Assembly (NCBI GenBank): GCA_034620365.1
Contig: JAQGEQ010000354.1
Span: 1,302,001-1,366,000, forward strand
DNA: 64,000 bases
Direction of reading: 5' to 3'
From: Pegea sp. RAD2-039
Lineage: Eukaryota; Chordata; Thaliacea; Salpida; Salpidae
Shown here: in pieces, positions 39,447 through 53,150 of the stretch
Numbering within the stretch: the stretch's first letter is position 1
Layout of the letters: the number at the start of each line of letters is the position of its first letter
The notes under the pieces: model-generated
Seen by the model: the letters and a program-made list of their open reading frames with translations, nothing else
The model's database searches: none
Told to the model about the DNA's origin: nothing
Made by a program: the position numbers and the translations under genes

Positions 39447-41673
39447 AATTTTTTTATGTTTATAATTACTTTTTTTTACTTCTTTTGTATTTTGCTTTAT
39501 TTTGACAACACCTTTTGAGCACAACCAGAATGGCCGTTATCAGTCGAGGCAATTATTTATTATTAGTCTTACGTTTGTTAGTCTCAGTTAATAATAAGTT
39601 CAGCTAAATAAACCCATTTAAAACTTCAAGAAACAAAGAATAATTGTAAATTTGTTTTCTATTGATAATAAATTCTATTAAAATTCAATTTGTTTATTTT
39701 ATTACATGCTTAAGGCTTAAGAGCTAAATGTTATGTCACAAATTGTTGTTAAACTTAAGCTTTAATTACGAAGTGACGTAATCAGTCTCTATGGTAATGA
39801 GATAATTGAAGAAAACGTCAACAATGAAAAACAAAAATAAAATTTTTTAAATGTTTAAATTTTATTTTACTCCAAAATGCATTAAAAGATGTTTTTACGA
39901 GCTAAAACATTCGAATAAATTCTCTAAACCTTTTAAGAATTTTTTTTTTTGACAAATTTACCTTAATAAATGAGTTAAACAAATTAGTTTTTTTTGTTTT
40001 TGTAATAAATCCTAACATTAAAAGGTTATTTCCATCTACGTAATAAGTTGAACTGGTGAGCATTTACAAGTCTAAAAAGTTGAAAAACAAGTTTCTAAAA
40101 AAGTATTATCGATTTTATCTTAAAACTTATTCTTTTTAAATTGGACTCACTTTAATAATACTGAAAAAAACTTTAAAAACACATTTTGAAAAAGGTGTTA
40201 AAATTTGGCATTAAATAATCTAGAAACTGTTTATAAGTTATTATGAGATTATATTTTGGTGTTTTTACAACAACAGGAAAATAACTTATTCTTGTAATTA
40301 GTTGAAAGAAATGTTTTTCAAGAATTTAATTAAAACTAGTTTTGTTTAAATATTTACTTATTTTCAAAAACATTTTTTTGCAATTATGTTAAAAGAAGTA
40401 AAAATCTTTAAATTTTTCATAAATTATTTGAACTTTTTTTTTAAACTGCAAAACAACAATTTATTTTGATATTGACAAAGTAAAAACCATTTCAAAAATG
40501 TTAACATGCTATTTAAAGTCTATATTTAATTATTTTTCAGTTATTTTTGCAAGAAATGTTTTTGAGCTAGGTGTGGTACTTATATATGATCTCATTATTG
40601 CAAAACAACATAAAAATATTTGCTAGGGGCTTTCATAAGACTAACGTTTGCTTTTATTAGATATCTAAACTTGTAAAACCTGTTATAAATACTAATCTTA
40701 TTTGTCGACAATTTGGTGCTTTGCGGTAAAGACCCAAAGTTGTTTGTCATAGAAGGTTAGAAATAAATGTTATTGTTGTTTACTACTTTCAACCTTTGCA
40801 ACAAAGGTTTCTCATCAAAATTATTTCTTTACTTAAAAGAATTAATTATTGTTTTAACATGTGCAATTATTGTCAATATGGGCTTCAATTTTTTTATGAT
40901 AAATGGGTTTTTAATGAAATATATTAAAGTTTAGGTGAAACTTTGCTTTTGTTATTGACTTCATCTGAAACTAAAATAATCAATTAAATCTATACCATGA
41001 CAAATTTCTTCTTACCTACTTTCAATATATCAAGTAAAAACATTTAAACATTTTTTTATTTCTTCGAATTAAACAATTGTTACCAAGTGTTTTTATATAA
41101 GAAGAAAAGAAGAAAAATAAACAAAAAAATGGAAAAGACGTAAAACAAAAATAAGCTGGAGGTTTTATTTTTCTCACTGTTTTGAGCATAACAACAAAGT
41201 AATAATAATGACGTCATTATCGCGATCTGACGATAAGTACGGTTTCAAGTCTTCTGTTGATTTTTTTTTTATTTTTTGCATTTGAAAATCACAAAAAACC
41301 GATTAAAAACAGCTTGAAATAAGATTATTTACTTTTATGAGGTTACCATAACGACTGTTGGAAGAAGAAAGCGAGATATAAAGAAGAAATAAATTAGCAT
41401 ATAAAAACCATCTTAAGAATGATAAAAAGCAACAAAAACAAAAATAATTGGAAAACAACTGAGACTTAAGAACGTTGATGATGAGATTATGGTTATGACG
41501 TCATCGCTGCGAAAAGGTGCGCTTTAGAAGACGTGAATGAGATGGGATGTACCGAAATAAACAAAGATACAGATTTAGTAATTTAGAGGTATTGATCTCT
41601 ACAACTTAAATCTTTCTGATCTGAATCTTTAGAGGTAGATCTTTGCAATCCTCATCTTTTTAGAGGTAGATCC
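39447..41673. other. Intergenic, IRS 3' side
   Basis: AT-rich spacer with no exons. It contains the likely IRS 3' UTR, two TGACGTCA octamers (41209-41216, 41496-41503) and one TGACGTAA (39774-39781). Confidence 0.55.
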
Positions 41674-44600
41674 TTATGATGCTAGAGGTGATCTTCTGAT
41701 GAGCTTATTGATAATAAAGTCTTGTTGATGAGTTTCAGGATTTGTAACAGAAGTTTGTGGGACTCCTCGGATGCTCCCTGATCCATGTTGCTTCCGAAAA
41801 ACAGATGAGAGTCCTGATGATCTTCCAGGATGCGATTTCCGATCCAAAGAGTTAGTAGAGTAACTGGTGATTGTGTCCTGTTTTCTCTGATGAGGATACT
41901 GAGGCGGAAGTTTCTTCTTTGATGTTGCATCAATTCCAAATCCCACTGATGTGTTCTTTCTTCGTATATTAGAAGAAGGAAGACGAGGCATATAGCCACG
42001 AGATGGCGTTGTTTTACTCATCGCTGCTTCAATCTGTGCAATTCCAGAAGACAGTGGATGCATCATCAGATACTCTTCAGTCTCTTCTTCTTCAGCTGCT
42101 TCTTTTCCGCCCTCTTGTGGTGACTTCAGTTTAACGTTGAAATGAGAAGTGACTGTTGAAGATCGTGTCTTGGAAGTATTGGAAGGTGAGGAGTAATTGA
42201 AGTTGCTACCCCCGCTTTGAGGACGCATCGGGACATATCCAGGAGTAAGAGATTCTTCTTTAGGACTTTTGTTTTCATTAGAAGTCTTTGATGACTCTGA
42301 TTGATTGGATGAAGGACTCAACCATCTTTGCATGCGTTCTTGAAGTGATGAAGAGTGCTTAATGTTAACTTTTGGACGACTCAACTGATGCGGGTAGATG
42401 GGAGACTCCCCGAAGCTCATAGATCGATGATCGGCTTCAATTTCGCGTTTCGGTGACGTCGACATCGGGATGTTAGATCTCTCAACACTCCCGCTTCTTT
42501 TTTTCCATCTCAAAGATCCTGATGAAGAGTCTTGAAATATTCCAAACATTTGGGCAGAACCACGACGTCTCTCACAAGGGGGGGCAGGTGAAGCAGAAGT
42601 TGGGAGACTTCCATCAAAGGATGCAGCTCTTGTATGAATTCCTGCCACTTGAGGGGGTTGTTGCTGACTAGTAGTGTTGCTGTTGGCAACCGAATGTAAG
42701 CTTTGTGATGTGGCAGAGAGGGGCAGTGTAGTGGGCTGGACATTAGGAGGGGGCGGGACCAGTCCAGTCGAACATAAGTTGCTGCCCAGCATGTTGATGT
42801 AAAAGAGGCAGTCCTTACACAATCGGTTCTGCTGTCCAGGGGCAGTAAAGCATCTCTGGGACGAATTGACACAAGTTGGTGGACTGTGGCCCACTGTGTC
42901 ATCAGACATATTGTCCAGTGAACCAACTGAGGACTGGGACAGGACACTGATCGGATGTGGATCACCACAAGATGGCATCGGGTACAATTGTTCATTGCTG
43001 GAGGCACTTGAGCTGTTGCTACTGTTGGGAAGTGATGACGTCACAGATGACGAGTCCATAGTGAGATGACGATGACGTGGTGTGAGGCAGGGCTTGATCC
43101 GAGTGATCCTGGCATTTGGACTGTAACATCTACAATTATTGAAGTGATGGTGGACAGGTGGCCGCTTCATGGTGTGTTCTCCTTCACTACTGGTCCGAAT
43201 ACATCGCATCGTCGCATCATTAAAGTATCCACCAGGATGATGATTGGCTGGAAGACTCTGACATCGAGATCTTGATCCCATTGACATTGTTGTGTTGTTA
43301 TTTGATGTCCGGCTGTATCCTACCCCTACTCGTTTCGATTGGTTGTTTCTAGGGTGTCCAGTTGACCCTGAGCTACCGGTCCGGTTTCGGTGTGGAGCCG
43401 AACATTTCGAGTTCCAAATTACTTCATACATTTGTGTGGACATGACGTCATCACCCAATTCCATCCACAACTTGCCCTGACCGATACCAGAAGAGCGTCC
43501 TGGCTCAATAAAGAAGATTCCGCCGTCTTTGAAACCATATAATCGGATACTTGCCATCGGAAATTCAATGGGCTCGCTGCCTGGGTCACGACCACCGAGA
43601 GCGTTGACGCGGACCAGAACCATCGTATCATGTGTCAAACAGACTCGATGTGGTCCATGTAAGCTCACATGACCACTGCCTCCTCCGGACCACTCTAGGT
43701 CCTTGTTGTCTAAGTTGACATGCCAGACGTGTTTGAAAAGAGAAGTCCCTGGCTCTGTGGAAGAAGATTGGAAAAGATTAAAACCTGTCCTAAAATTTGA
43801 AGGTCAACAGCTGATTATTTATTGATCAAAGAAATAGAGATCAGATGAGGATACAAGAGCACTTGAAGATTCGTGAAGAAGTCGTAAATATTTGTTCAAG
43901 ATGTTTTTAATTGTTGTTCAAAATATAGAGATTAATTTTTAGTGAGTAGGAGAAAGGACCCCTTTTGATGAAAGACATATTTTCAAGTTGTTATTCATTT
44001 AAGTCACGTATTAACTGTCTCAACTTTAGCCAAATAGAATGAAGAGAAAACAGTTCAAGCTGTTTAAACGGCCATCATAACAAAATCATCTCTGCTAGCT
44101 TATAGCACCACCTGGCGGTACAAATGTGTTTGTTTACAACAAAGATTTTACAGAAAGATTTTTGAGTTTGATCAAATCATTTTCACATCAACAATTTTTT
44201 AAATTTACTTTTTATATTTTATTGATCATCAATTTGATTGGTTTCTAAATATTTTGTAAATTTGCAATAAAATATCGGCTTTTTTAAATCAGCATAAATT
44301 TGATGACGCTATTAACGATGACGTCACATGTAACAAGTTTGACAGTGAGTTGGTAAAAAGATAAGATATTGTATCTTTTAGAAGTTGAAACAAAAATCTG
44401 GAAAAGAATTTAAAGAATGGATGTAAAAAAAAGAAGAAAAAATGAATGAAAATTTGAGTTGACAAAAAAAACAATTTTATGAGTTTGAAAGAGAAACGCA
44501 TAACTGAGAGAAGCAAAAATTGAAATGAATCAACAGTTGTTGTTGAAGTTTTTGCTCACTTCAAAGAGAAACAAGTGAAAGGTTTGGATAAAGGCTTGTG

Positions 44601-46568
44601 GTTAAAGAGAAACTGAATCAAAAAAAGTATTTTCATTATGCTCTTTATGAGAGGAATGCTGTTTTTCTACCAACTGATTATTAAAATCGCTCAGAGGTTT
44701 TCAGCAAACAATTTGTTTGAAAGAAATTTGAATTTAGTTACTTCTACAAATAAAACAAAACTCTCAAAACTCTCAAGTTTAAGAAGTTACTTTGCCACCG
44801 TTAAAATCATTTTAACTACCTTTATACAATAGCTGTCATGCTCCTTAGTATCGATCACAAACTCAGTTGAACTTTTTATAAGTGATAATAATATAACAAA
44901 ATTGGATCCATAACCTCAGTAAATAGAAAAGTCGTTCACTTAACTAACTAATAACTTGGCTAAGATAAACTTTAAACCATAACTCACTTGCTGCTAGCAA
45001 CACTGAATCAATGGAATCAATAATTGGCATCTGTTGGATAATAATGTCAGAATAAAACCTGAACAATTCTACTTTCAATCTTTATAAAGTAATTACAAGT
45101 ATTCATACCAAAGTGGTTTTTACAGAATAACTTAAAATAGGATTTTATCAACTAAGTAAGTGTCTTAGTTTTTAACTCTTCAAGAAGGAAAGAAAAGTTT
45201 TAACAGAACTTTGTTGGTCACTTATTAATCAAATTTAAATTGTTTTAATCGTATATTAGGTTACTGACAGAAGTAAAATTGACCAATCAAATCAAAGTTT
45301 TACATTTATATTAACTACTCAACCATGATTAAACAATTTTACCAATCAAAATTATTCTAACTTTATTTTTTGAATACTGTTTACAAGACTTCAATTATTT
45401 CGTGCGTTAATTCATTTTTTCCTTGGTAAAATACCAAGTGGTTTTTGTATTCACCAAAAGTTTTAAAGGTAAAATAAGTTCATTTCAAAGTCAGTTTACT
45501 ACTCTCTAGCCCACTGTAAATATCCAAATTTAAAATTCTTTGTTTTCCTCTCAAAAAAGGTTTGAATAATTCATCAATTAATACCAAAGCTTATAATGTA
45601 AAAACCAATTAAAAATTCTAAAATATTTGTTTAGATTTAAAACTAGAAAAACATTTTCAAGAATTTTAGCTCGATATAAGTTAAAATGTTTTAAAAGTAA
45701 ACAAAGTGTTCAGTAGAGACTTGATAATAAGGATTTAAAACTCAAATATTGTAAGACTATAAAGTAGTTTAAAAATATGCAAACATTAAAAAAAAAAGTA
45801 AATTACTTTCTATTACAGATATGCAAACATCCTAAAGTTCTTGGGTTAAGTTGTTTTGATGTATTAAAGGTAAACAACTTTAAAAATCGACACATAGAGG
45901 ATAAAACGATCAACATAATCTTTTGAGAGAAGACATAATCTTTGTTGTTGATCAAAAACGAACAAAACAAGTTTTTTTGTAACCTTAAAACTTTTTCAAA
46001 TTTAAAAGAGGATGAAGTTAAAACCAAAAGTAAATAGATATTACAAAAAACAGGAAAAATAACACAAACTAGAGAAAAAAATAACAACAGAGTAACTTCG
46101 AGGTCAAAACAACAACAATAATATTATTCAAATCTATAACCTTTAACTCTATATGCAATATTTTAATCAATCAAATTTGTTATTTGTTATAAACACCCAC
46201 ACACCATCAATTGAACATTTATTCAACCAACCTGGCTGCAAAATATTGCCCAGTGCTCTTAACCATTCTCCTTGTATTTCAGCATTTTCAGCAGCCATTG
46301 ATAGATAATAATCTTCGGTAAAAATGACGATCAAGAAGTTATGTTTGGCGTCTCGTTTGCGACAAATGTTCCAAGGTTTCGACAGCAAAATCGATTGCTT
46401 GATTTTGTTGGTTTTCCATTTGCGTTCATTCTCATAATACTCCATCACGGGAGGATTTCCTTCTCGAAGAACAAAAAATCTTTTCTTCCAAGATTTAGCT
46501 TTACGAAGAGATCCTTTGATAATGATCCCGGAGTTGGACACAGATACATATTGAAGTTCAGGAGACAT
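41674..46568 (-). CDS. IRS: Insulin receptor substrate (PH and PTB docking protein), 2 coding exons
   Basis: Scaffold that binds the activated insulin/IGF receptor and, once tyrosine-phosphorylated, recruits PI3-kinase. Exons 46568-46232 and 43754-41674 join as CCA G|AG; 2418 nt, 805 aa (vertebrate IRS1 about 1240, fly Chico about 970). PH domain at about residues 12-112 (IIIKGSLRKAKSWKKRFFVL ... EWLRALGNIL); PTB domain at about 119-225 (TSLFKHVWHVN, HRVCLTHDTM, IRLYGFKDGGIFFIEPGRSS, KLWMELGDD). The tail is a long Ser/Pro/Gly-rich disordered stretch with a few docking sites: YVPM (about 619) and YLMM (about 674), both of the YxxM type that binds p85, and a degenerate YMPR (about 700). Basic-phosphoserine motifs such as TRAASFDG are present. 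The 2-kb second exon is much GC-richer than its surroundings. Two TGACGTCA palindromes fall within its coding sequence. Confidence 0.92.
43755..46231 (-). other. Large IRS intron between PH and PTB exons
   Basis: 2.5-kb intron (donor GTTGGT, acceptor CCACAG) containing one TGACGTCA at 44319-44326. Small open frames inside it have no coding character. I see no further exon, and the frame is continuous without one. Confidence 0.7.
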
Positions 46569-49500
46569 TTAAGAATTTGTTTTACTTAATAACAAATATT
46601 TTATCAAAATTTTGCTGAGATAAAAATTGATCTAAGAACAAAATCAAAAAAATATTTAAACTGATCCTGATACTGATCCTAAAATAAGATACTAAGATAC
46701 AAAACCTTTCAAAATAATATGTTAACAATTAAAGAAGTAGGAATAAAGATGTAGTATGCTCTCACATGCTACTAGCTGACTTGTTAGAGGACCTACTGAT
46801 GATTTGATTTAAGCAAAATGTAAGACAATAAAGCAACATACACACCAATAACAACCACTTGCGTTGTGTGTTTTTTAGCAAACTTAGCTATGGTATGTTC
46901 TCTCGCACGGGTTGTTTTGACTGATTTTAGCCTTTTTTACTACGAGTCTAAAGCTTACTCTAAGAGTAAGAGAAACAAAGATAGAGAAAGATAAAACATG
47001 CTTTTCTTGGCGCGTTTTTAAGGCTAGTCAAAGTGGCTCGTGCATACACAATCACTCGAAATGACAAACATGAAATTGTTAGAGAACTGTCTTGTTTTTC
47101 ACAAACCTTTTTTTTCTTCTTCTCTCTCAAATTCGTTATCAAAGTTTGAATTGTCAAACCGACTAATAAACAAGTTGATGACCAGAAAAACTAAATCAGT
47201 AATAAATTATGTTGGTGAAGAAATTTAGTTGTCATCATCTTGTTGCCTGTTTTATCTGTTGCGCAAAAGAAAGAGATTTTTAATAAAGGTTCAAAAGTGC
47301 AAAAAAACAACCTTACAATCGGTGTTTAATTAATGACATAATTCAAAGCTGTCGAATTTAATTTCAAAAAATATGAGTTCAAAAAGCTTTTTGAAATTAC
47401 CTACTAACTGCTGACCTAAATATCAAAATAACAAAGATTGTTTTTAAGCCAGTGTTAAGAAAAACAGTTACGATTATTTTGCAGCACGAAATTCGATAAA
47501 AAAATACTGTTTTAACAAAATGTTAAACTATTAAGAAACGACATTGGTTTAGTAAATACAAAACAGTTTATTAAAGTATAATATTTATATCCAAAACTTA
47601 TTTTTTGAAAAAAATCTTACATGTTGCCAAATAAGTTGCAATAAATTTATCTGGATTTTTAATTTTAAATCACATATTTCGGAAATTTAACTTTTGTTAA
47701 CTTGTAACTTTTCTTAGCTGATTTCAAGAATAGAATATATCTCAGTAATTGATTTAATTATTTATATTTCTAAGTATTTTCGTTAAATAATAGTTTTAAA
47801 AAGTAGTTAACTTTAGTACTTTACTATAACTAGTTGTGTAAGTTTAATTTTCTCTAAATCATAAGTTTTTTTTACATTGCCAAGTAAATTTCAGGTCATT
47901 AGATTTTCGTCTTAAAAACTTTTATCTAAACTGCACTATATAAAGGTTTGAAACATTTTATCGATTTAAAAATAAGTTTGTTGATAATTTTGCAAACCAC
48001 TAAACAATTTTGATAAATTAACTTGCAAATGCATTAAAATGAAACTATAAACAAACAAAATTAACTAAATTACAAGAATTTGTAGAAAAACATCTATTTA
48101 AGTAACAAAGTTAAGCTAATAAAAATAAGTTTTTGATTTTTTTTTCTCAAAATTTTACACCTTTGTAAAGTCATTTAAGAAATAATCAAAAAATATTTTG
48201 AACTTTCATTATTTTGCACAAAATATGAAATAGTTAAAATTATTTTGAAAATTATCATTATATTAAATTTATAACTGAACGTCAAATTAACTTTAAAAAA
48301 CCTTTAGATAATTTTTCAATTTTTCTATCATTAAACATTAAACAAAACCTTGATGAATAAGATTTTTAAAAAATTACATACAAAAATGAAATAAATTATT
48401 TTTTTTACGATTATTTCTAGCATAAGATTAATTTAATGTTCAAAACATGTGTTAGGAAGTTTTTTGTTTTGTTTTAAAATTCTCTTTTATAATAATAAAC
48501 GTTAAATTAAAAAAAAACAGTACTCTAATGATTTTATTATCTTACCAAACAGAACTTTTAATAAACTAAACATTTAAAAAATTGTTTTAATGTATCATTA
48601 AAGGGGGTTTTTCAGCCACCTACAATTTTATGTTTTCACAAAAAATATTTCAACAATTTATTAAATGTTTTTATTTACAAAATTTACATAGAGATGTTAT
48701 TGAAACTATTACTTATCATGTAAAATTTTTAAATGAAATATGGAAATAACTTTTTTTGCTTTTTCTAATCTGGAAGATTTAAAAATTAAAAAAAAACAAC
48801 AATAAAAGTAAAATATTTTACAAAATAGAACTTACTTATTAAAATGGTTCAAATTACTTCAATGAAAAAAGAATTTGAATGATTTTGATAGTTACTTCAA
48901 CAAAAAATAAAAAAATTATTCATTTGAAAAGTCTTTTTTTTGTATCTATTAATGAGTTTTACAAATATCCCTAATAAGTTTATAATTACAAAGTTATAAA
49001 GAAAAATAAATAAAGTTATTTTTTTACTTTAATATGTAAAAAATTTAAAAAACAAATTTATTTTAAAAACTCTTGAATATCTAGTTTTTTAAAGAAATTG
49101 TGTTTAGTTTTTACCCGAAAAATATTTTTTATTTTCTAAACACGAAAATTAATAATTTATACCTATAATAATAAAGATTACAAAGTTAAAGTAGGATATT
49201 CTTAAAACTACTTTGTACAATACCAACTGGTAAACCCATGAAATATTCAAAGCTAAAACATTTTCGAAACAAAAATAAAGTAATTATAAAGTTTTTAGAT
49301 AAAAATAGTTAGGTTTTGATTTTTGTGGGTACTTATTTAAAGGCAAATAAAGATGAAAAATATTTATTGTAGTTTTACAAGATATGAAACTGCAAAATGA
49401 AATAAACTGATTTTTATTTCTGAAGAAGATTAATTACTTCTAGTTTTAAAAATTAAGAAATATGACTAAAATAGAGGTAGAGCAAATACTTGCAATTTTA

Positions 49501-52500
49501 GTTTTAAATTCAATGTTTTTAATCCAGCAAAATTGATTTTAGTGAAAATCAACAATAATATTTTGATCAGTTGTTTAAATAAGAAATATAATCGATAAAT
49601 AAAGTCAAATTTTAATCGTAGTGAAAATCAACAAACACTTTGAAGGTTACATTTGGAAAAATATTTGTTTTTAAAAATAAATACCTCCAAAAATTCTATC
49701 AAAGTGTTATCTGCAAATTTCTATGAAAAAAGTTTTTTACTGTATCAATATTAATAGAAGCATTAAACTAATGAAAATCAATAATTAAACCAGATTTTCC
49801 ACAAGCTAATGTTTTTAGTCTACATAAGAATGCTTTTATGTCTCTACTTGTTTTTCTTTAGCTAGATAGAAACTTCCACCTCTTGTTTTGATTGGTGAAA
49901 TTTTAGATTATGAATGAAAAATCTTCAAAATGTTTGGAGAAAGTGTTTTAAGAAAGTTTACCAAATGTTGTTTGGGCTCAGTAAGCATTGAATAAAAAGA
50001 AAAAAATTACATTAAGGTCAAGAAATAAGACCTTGCTTTCTCAACCTTTTAAAACTCAAATAAAACAACAAATTTTGAAGTAAGCTTTTCACATTCTAGT
50101 AAACAAAAGTCGATTTTTTAGTCTGAAATTTTGTTTTTTTGCTGACTAATTCACCAATTAGAAAGTAAAGATAATTCTCACATACAACTTTTATTAAAAT
50201 AGAGATTGTTGAACATCTTAAGACTACTATAGAGGTATGACGTGATCAATTATTTTAATCAAATTTATTGATAAAAAAGGAATTTGTTTCTGAGTTTTTT
50301 TTCTATTTTTAAATAATTTGATAATCTGATGAAAAGTTTGCTACGATTGATTTTTCTAAACAAACAAAAATTATTTGATTTACTGTTTTAAAGATATTAA
50401 ATTTTGGATATTTTAAATATTGATATATTTTTCCATTTCGAAAACTGAATGACAAAAACTAAGCAAATAACAACAGAATGTAACAAACAAAAAAAAAGAA
50501 CAATCAACGACAGTGTGTTTGTGTAAACGACTGTAAACAGGCTAAACTATAAAACTCTTTATTAATTCGTAGATTTTTTGACGTATTGAAGAAAATATTT
50601 TTCATATACTTAAAGAAGAACTGATGGAAAAATTCCTATAAAATCATCAGATATTTTACCTTATTTGGTGTCATGAAACAGTTTACTAACCGCTAATAGA
50701 TGTTGATATTTAAGATCGATTCAAAATTAGTTAAAAAATATTCCAAAGTAATTGATTTACAGCAGCGTTAAGTATTCCACGTGACAGCTTAGCATACAAA
50801 TCCTATGATTGTTGATAGTTTTTATATAACAGCTTGAAAAAGCTTTTAGTAACAATTTCTTTAAAACTTTACTCTTCAATTATAAAGTTGAGAAGTTTTG
50901 TTCCGCATGACTGAGTACGCTTGCTATCAGCTGTCGATGCAGTATGAGAATGACGTCACTGAAAAACAGACTAAAACGTCATCATAATCAACAATACCAA
51001 AGCTAGAATTTTTTTCTGAGAATGATATAGGTAAATTTGAGATATATTTAACTTGGTTTTATTTATTTTGGCAAATACAATATCACTTTCTTCAATGTGA
51101 CACTAAAGTAAGGAAATAAAAGAAAAAAAGTTCAAATAACAGAAGCAGCTGAAGTAACCCAAAATTAAAACGTTTTAAGATACAAACAGAAGTTTTCATA
51201 TTTGTTATTTTTCTGTTTCAAATTTCAATTTGATTTCAACTAAACTTGAAATTTCTATTCAAAGCCTGTTGATTTTAAATAGGTCACAAAATATACAGAT
51301 CTAAATTGTGAACGACAAACGGTGAAAATGGCTTTATTTGAAAGTGTCACTGAATATATCTATCAAAAGTTTGTTGGTTAAAAGATTATTATTGTTATTA
51401 ATTTCAAATATTTTTAGAAATTATTACAATTTTGTTGCTATTATAACATTAAAATGAAACTGTAAAAAAACATGCCTAATTATTTTGTTTAATAAAACAA
51501 ACTTTTGCTTGTATTATGGTTTTATAAATGAGTTACTTGTATAAAATGAATTTTATTTATTTCTATTTTTCCTTTTAAAAAATGTCAGTTACTGTAAATC
51601 GTAAGTTTAGAAGAAATTTGACATAAAATGAAAAAAAACTTTATTTCTAGAAAGCAATTTGACTTTTGCATAAATAATAAATAAGGTTTTAACTAGAAAT
51701 TATTTTTTGTTTTAAAAATAAACTTGAAAAAGAAATGAATATTTCTTTCCATTATTTTCCAGTGTTGCAAATACTTTTTTTTTAAATACTAACATCAAAG
51801 ACATAATTAAAATTTTTTCAGTAGTAAACAACTTTTTAAATATTATTCATTATAATATTATTTAACAATAAAAAATCTAAAGTAAAAAATAACTTTGTGA
51901 TTTAGTTATACCTTAAAAATACGAGAAAATTTTATTAAATAGTTTAAATTGCTTTAATTTCTAATACAACAAATTCAATTTGAAAATAAACTCACAACTA
52001 AAAAAATACTATTAAATAAATCCAACTGTTTGGACTAGTAGGAAATTTTATTTGTTTTGTTGGTTAAATTTCTTATATATGAAACTTAAAAACATTTTCT
52101 GTCATATTCTACACTGTTTCATGCCAAGTGTTTTCTTTCTAAAGCAGTAGGTGTTGTCACTTGTTTTTGTCGAAATAAATTCACGGAAATTTTTTATCAA
52201 AATAGTTAACCACGATTGGTCGATTTTCTCAAAAATGTTTTGTAGAAAATTTTTCTACGAAAAATTTCAAACAAAAAAAGTCACGCGTTTTTAACCATTC
52301 TTTTTAATTGGTTGTTTTTGTGGTTTAATTTCCATTGAAAGTGACGTAATTATTACAGTGTTGTTGTTCCTAAGTAATTTTGAAAAGGGTTTTAAGTCAA
52401 CCAGTTTTAGTAACAATAAAATTAGATTGAACTTGATAGCAGCTGAATTAAAAATATTAACTTTTTCTGTTATTTTTGACTTTTTTTTGCATTTAATTCG

Positions 52501-52966
52501 TTAAAATTTATTTCTTTTTCAAGTAAAAAATAAAGTTTCATCTTTTATTTATTTGTTGCTGATTGGTTATTCTGTATTAGATAAATTGCCCGACTAAATT
52601 GCTTCTTTTCACAATTGGCACAGATAAAATAATCAACTTTGAATTTAAAAATCAATTTAAATCGATTTAAAAATGTTTTAATGTTACCATAGTAACTAGG
52701 GTCAAAATAAATTCAGCACGAAAGAAATTGAAAGCAGAAAAAAGTGAATTTTGGTTATCTACACTATCTGATCTAACTCAACTTTTTCAATACAGACAAC
52801 ACACTAAATAAATCAAGAACTTCTTTAAAATGATTTTCTTAAAGAATTCTTAAAGAATTTTTACAACATCAAAATTAAAACTTGAATCTCACAGCTGATT
52901 GGTTAAGAAAATCTGACTTCATTAGTTTACTTTTCAAATAATAATCAAATTGTAGCTGCCTCTACT
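46569..52966. other. Intergenic upstream of IRS
   Basis: Long AT-rich region that should contain the IRS promoter and perhaps 5' UTR exons. A short GC-richer patch near 50900-50990 includes a TGACGTCA (50951-50958); another lies near 46890-47060. A TGACGTAA is at 52342-52349. No exon can be supported. Confidence 0.5.
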
Positions 52967-53082
52967 GTTGCCTAGCAACGCCAAAAAAAACTTCATAAAT
53001 AGCGATTGACCAATCGCTGCTCACGCGAAAGCGAATAAGTAAAGCGAGCTTGCAGGTAATGCGTCATAAGGAAATGACGTCA
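52967..53082. promoter_or_regulatory. Composite promoter: X-box, CCAAT, E2F-like and CRE sites
   Basis: In 116 bp: GTTGCCTAGCAAC (52967-52979), a close match to the RFX X-box; an inverted repeat AGCGATTG-AC-CAATCGCT (53001-53018) containing a CCAAT box; CGCGAAA, an E2F-like core, near 53024; and TGACGTCA (53075-53082). The stretch is distinctly GC-richer than its surroundings. This is the best promoter-like sequence in the window. An X-box suggests a ciliated-cell or RFX-controlled target. Direction is uncertain; it could serve a plus-strand gene, the IRS gene through 5' UTR exons, or both. Confidence 0.55.
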
Positions 53083-53084
53083 TC

Positions 53085-53150
53085 ATGTCTGATTCTGGTC
53101 GTGGAGAAATTCTTGATTCAGAAAAAGTAGAATCTGTTCCGCTTCAGTAA
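53085..53150 (+). CDS. Candidate first exon or short upstream ORF
   Basis: Directly after the CRE, ATG opens 21 codons (MSDSGRGEILDSEKVESVPLQ is 21, shown here only as MSDSGRGEIL...SVPLQ) before TAA. GTAGAA at 53127 and GTAATT at 53147 could be splice donors, so this may be the first coding exon of a plus-strand gene whose later exons I could not find. The composition (Ser, Glu, Asp) differs from random AT-rich frames. No family is recognised. Confidence 0.3.
   Translation: MSDSGRGEILDSEKVESVPLQ

Noticed and set aside
42510..43007. 165-aa frame and several other frames overlapping the IRS exon
   Set aside because: They are shadows produced by the GC-rich IRS coding exon; the IRS frame matches the PTB domain and YxxM motifs and is the longest.
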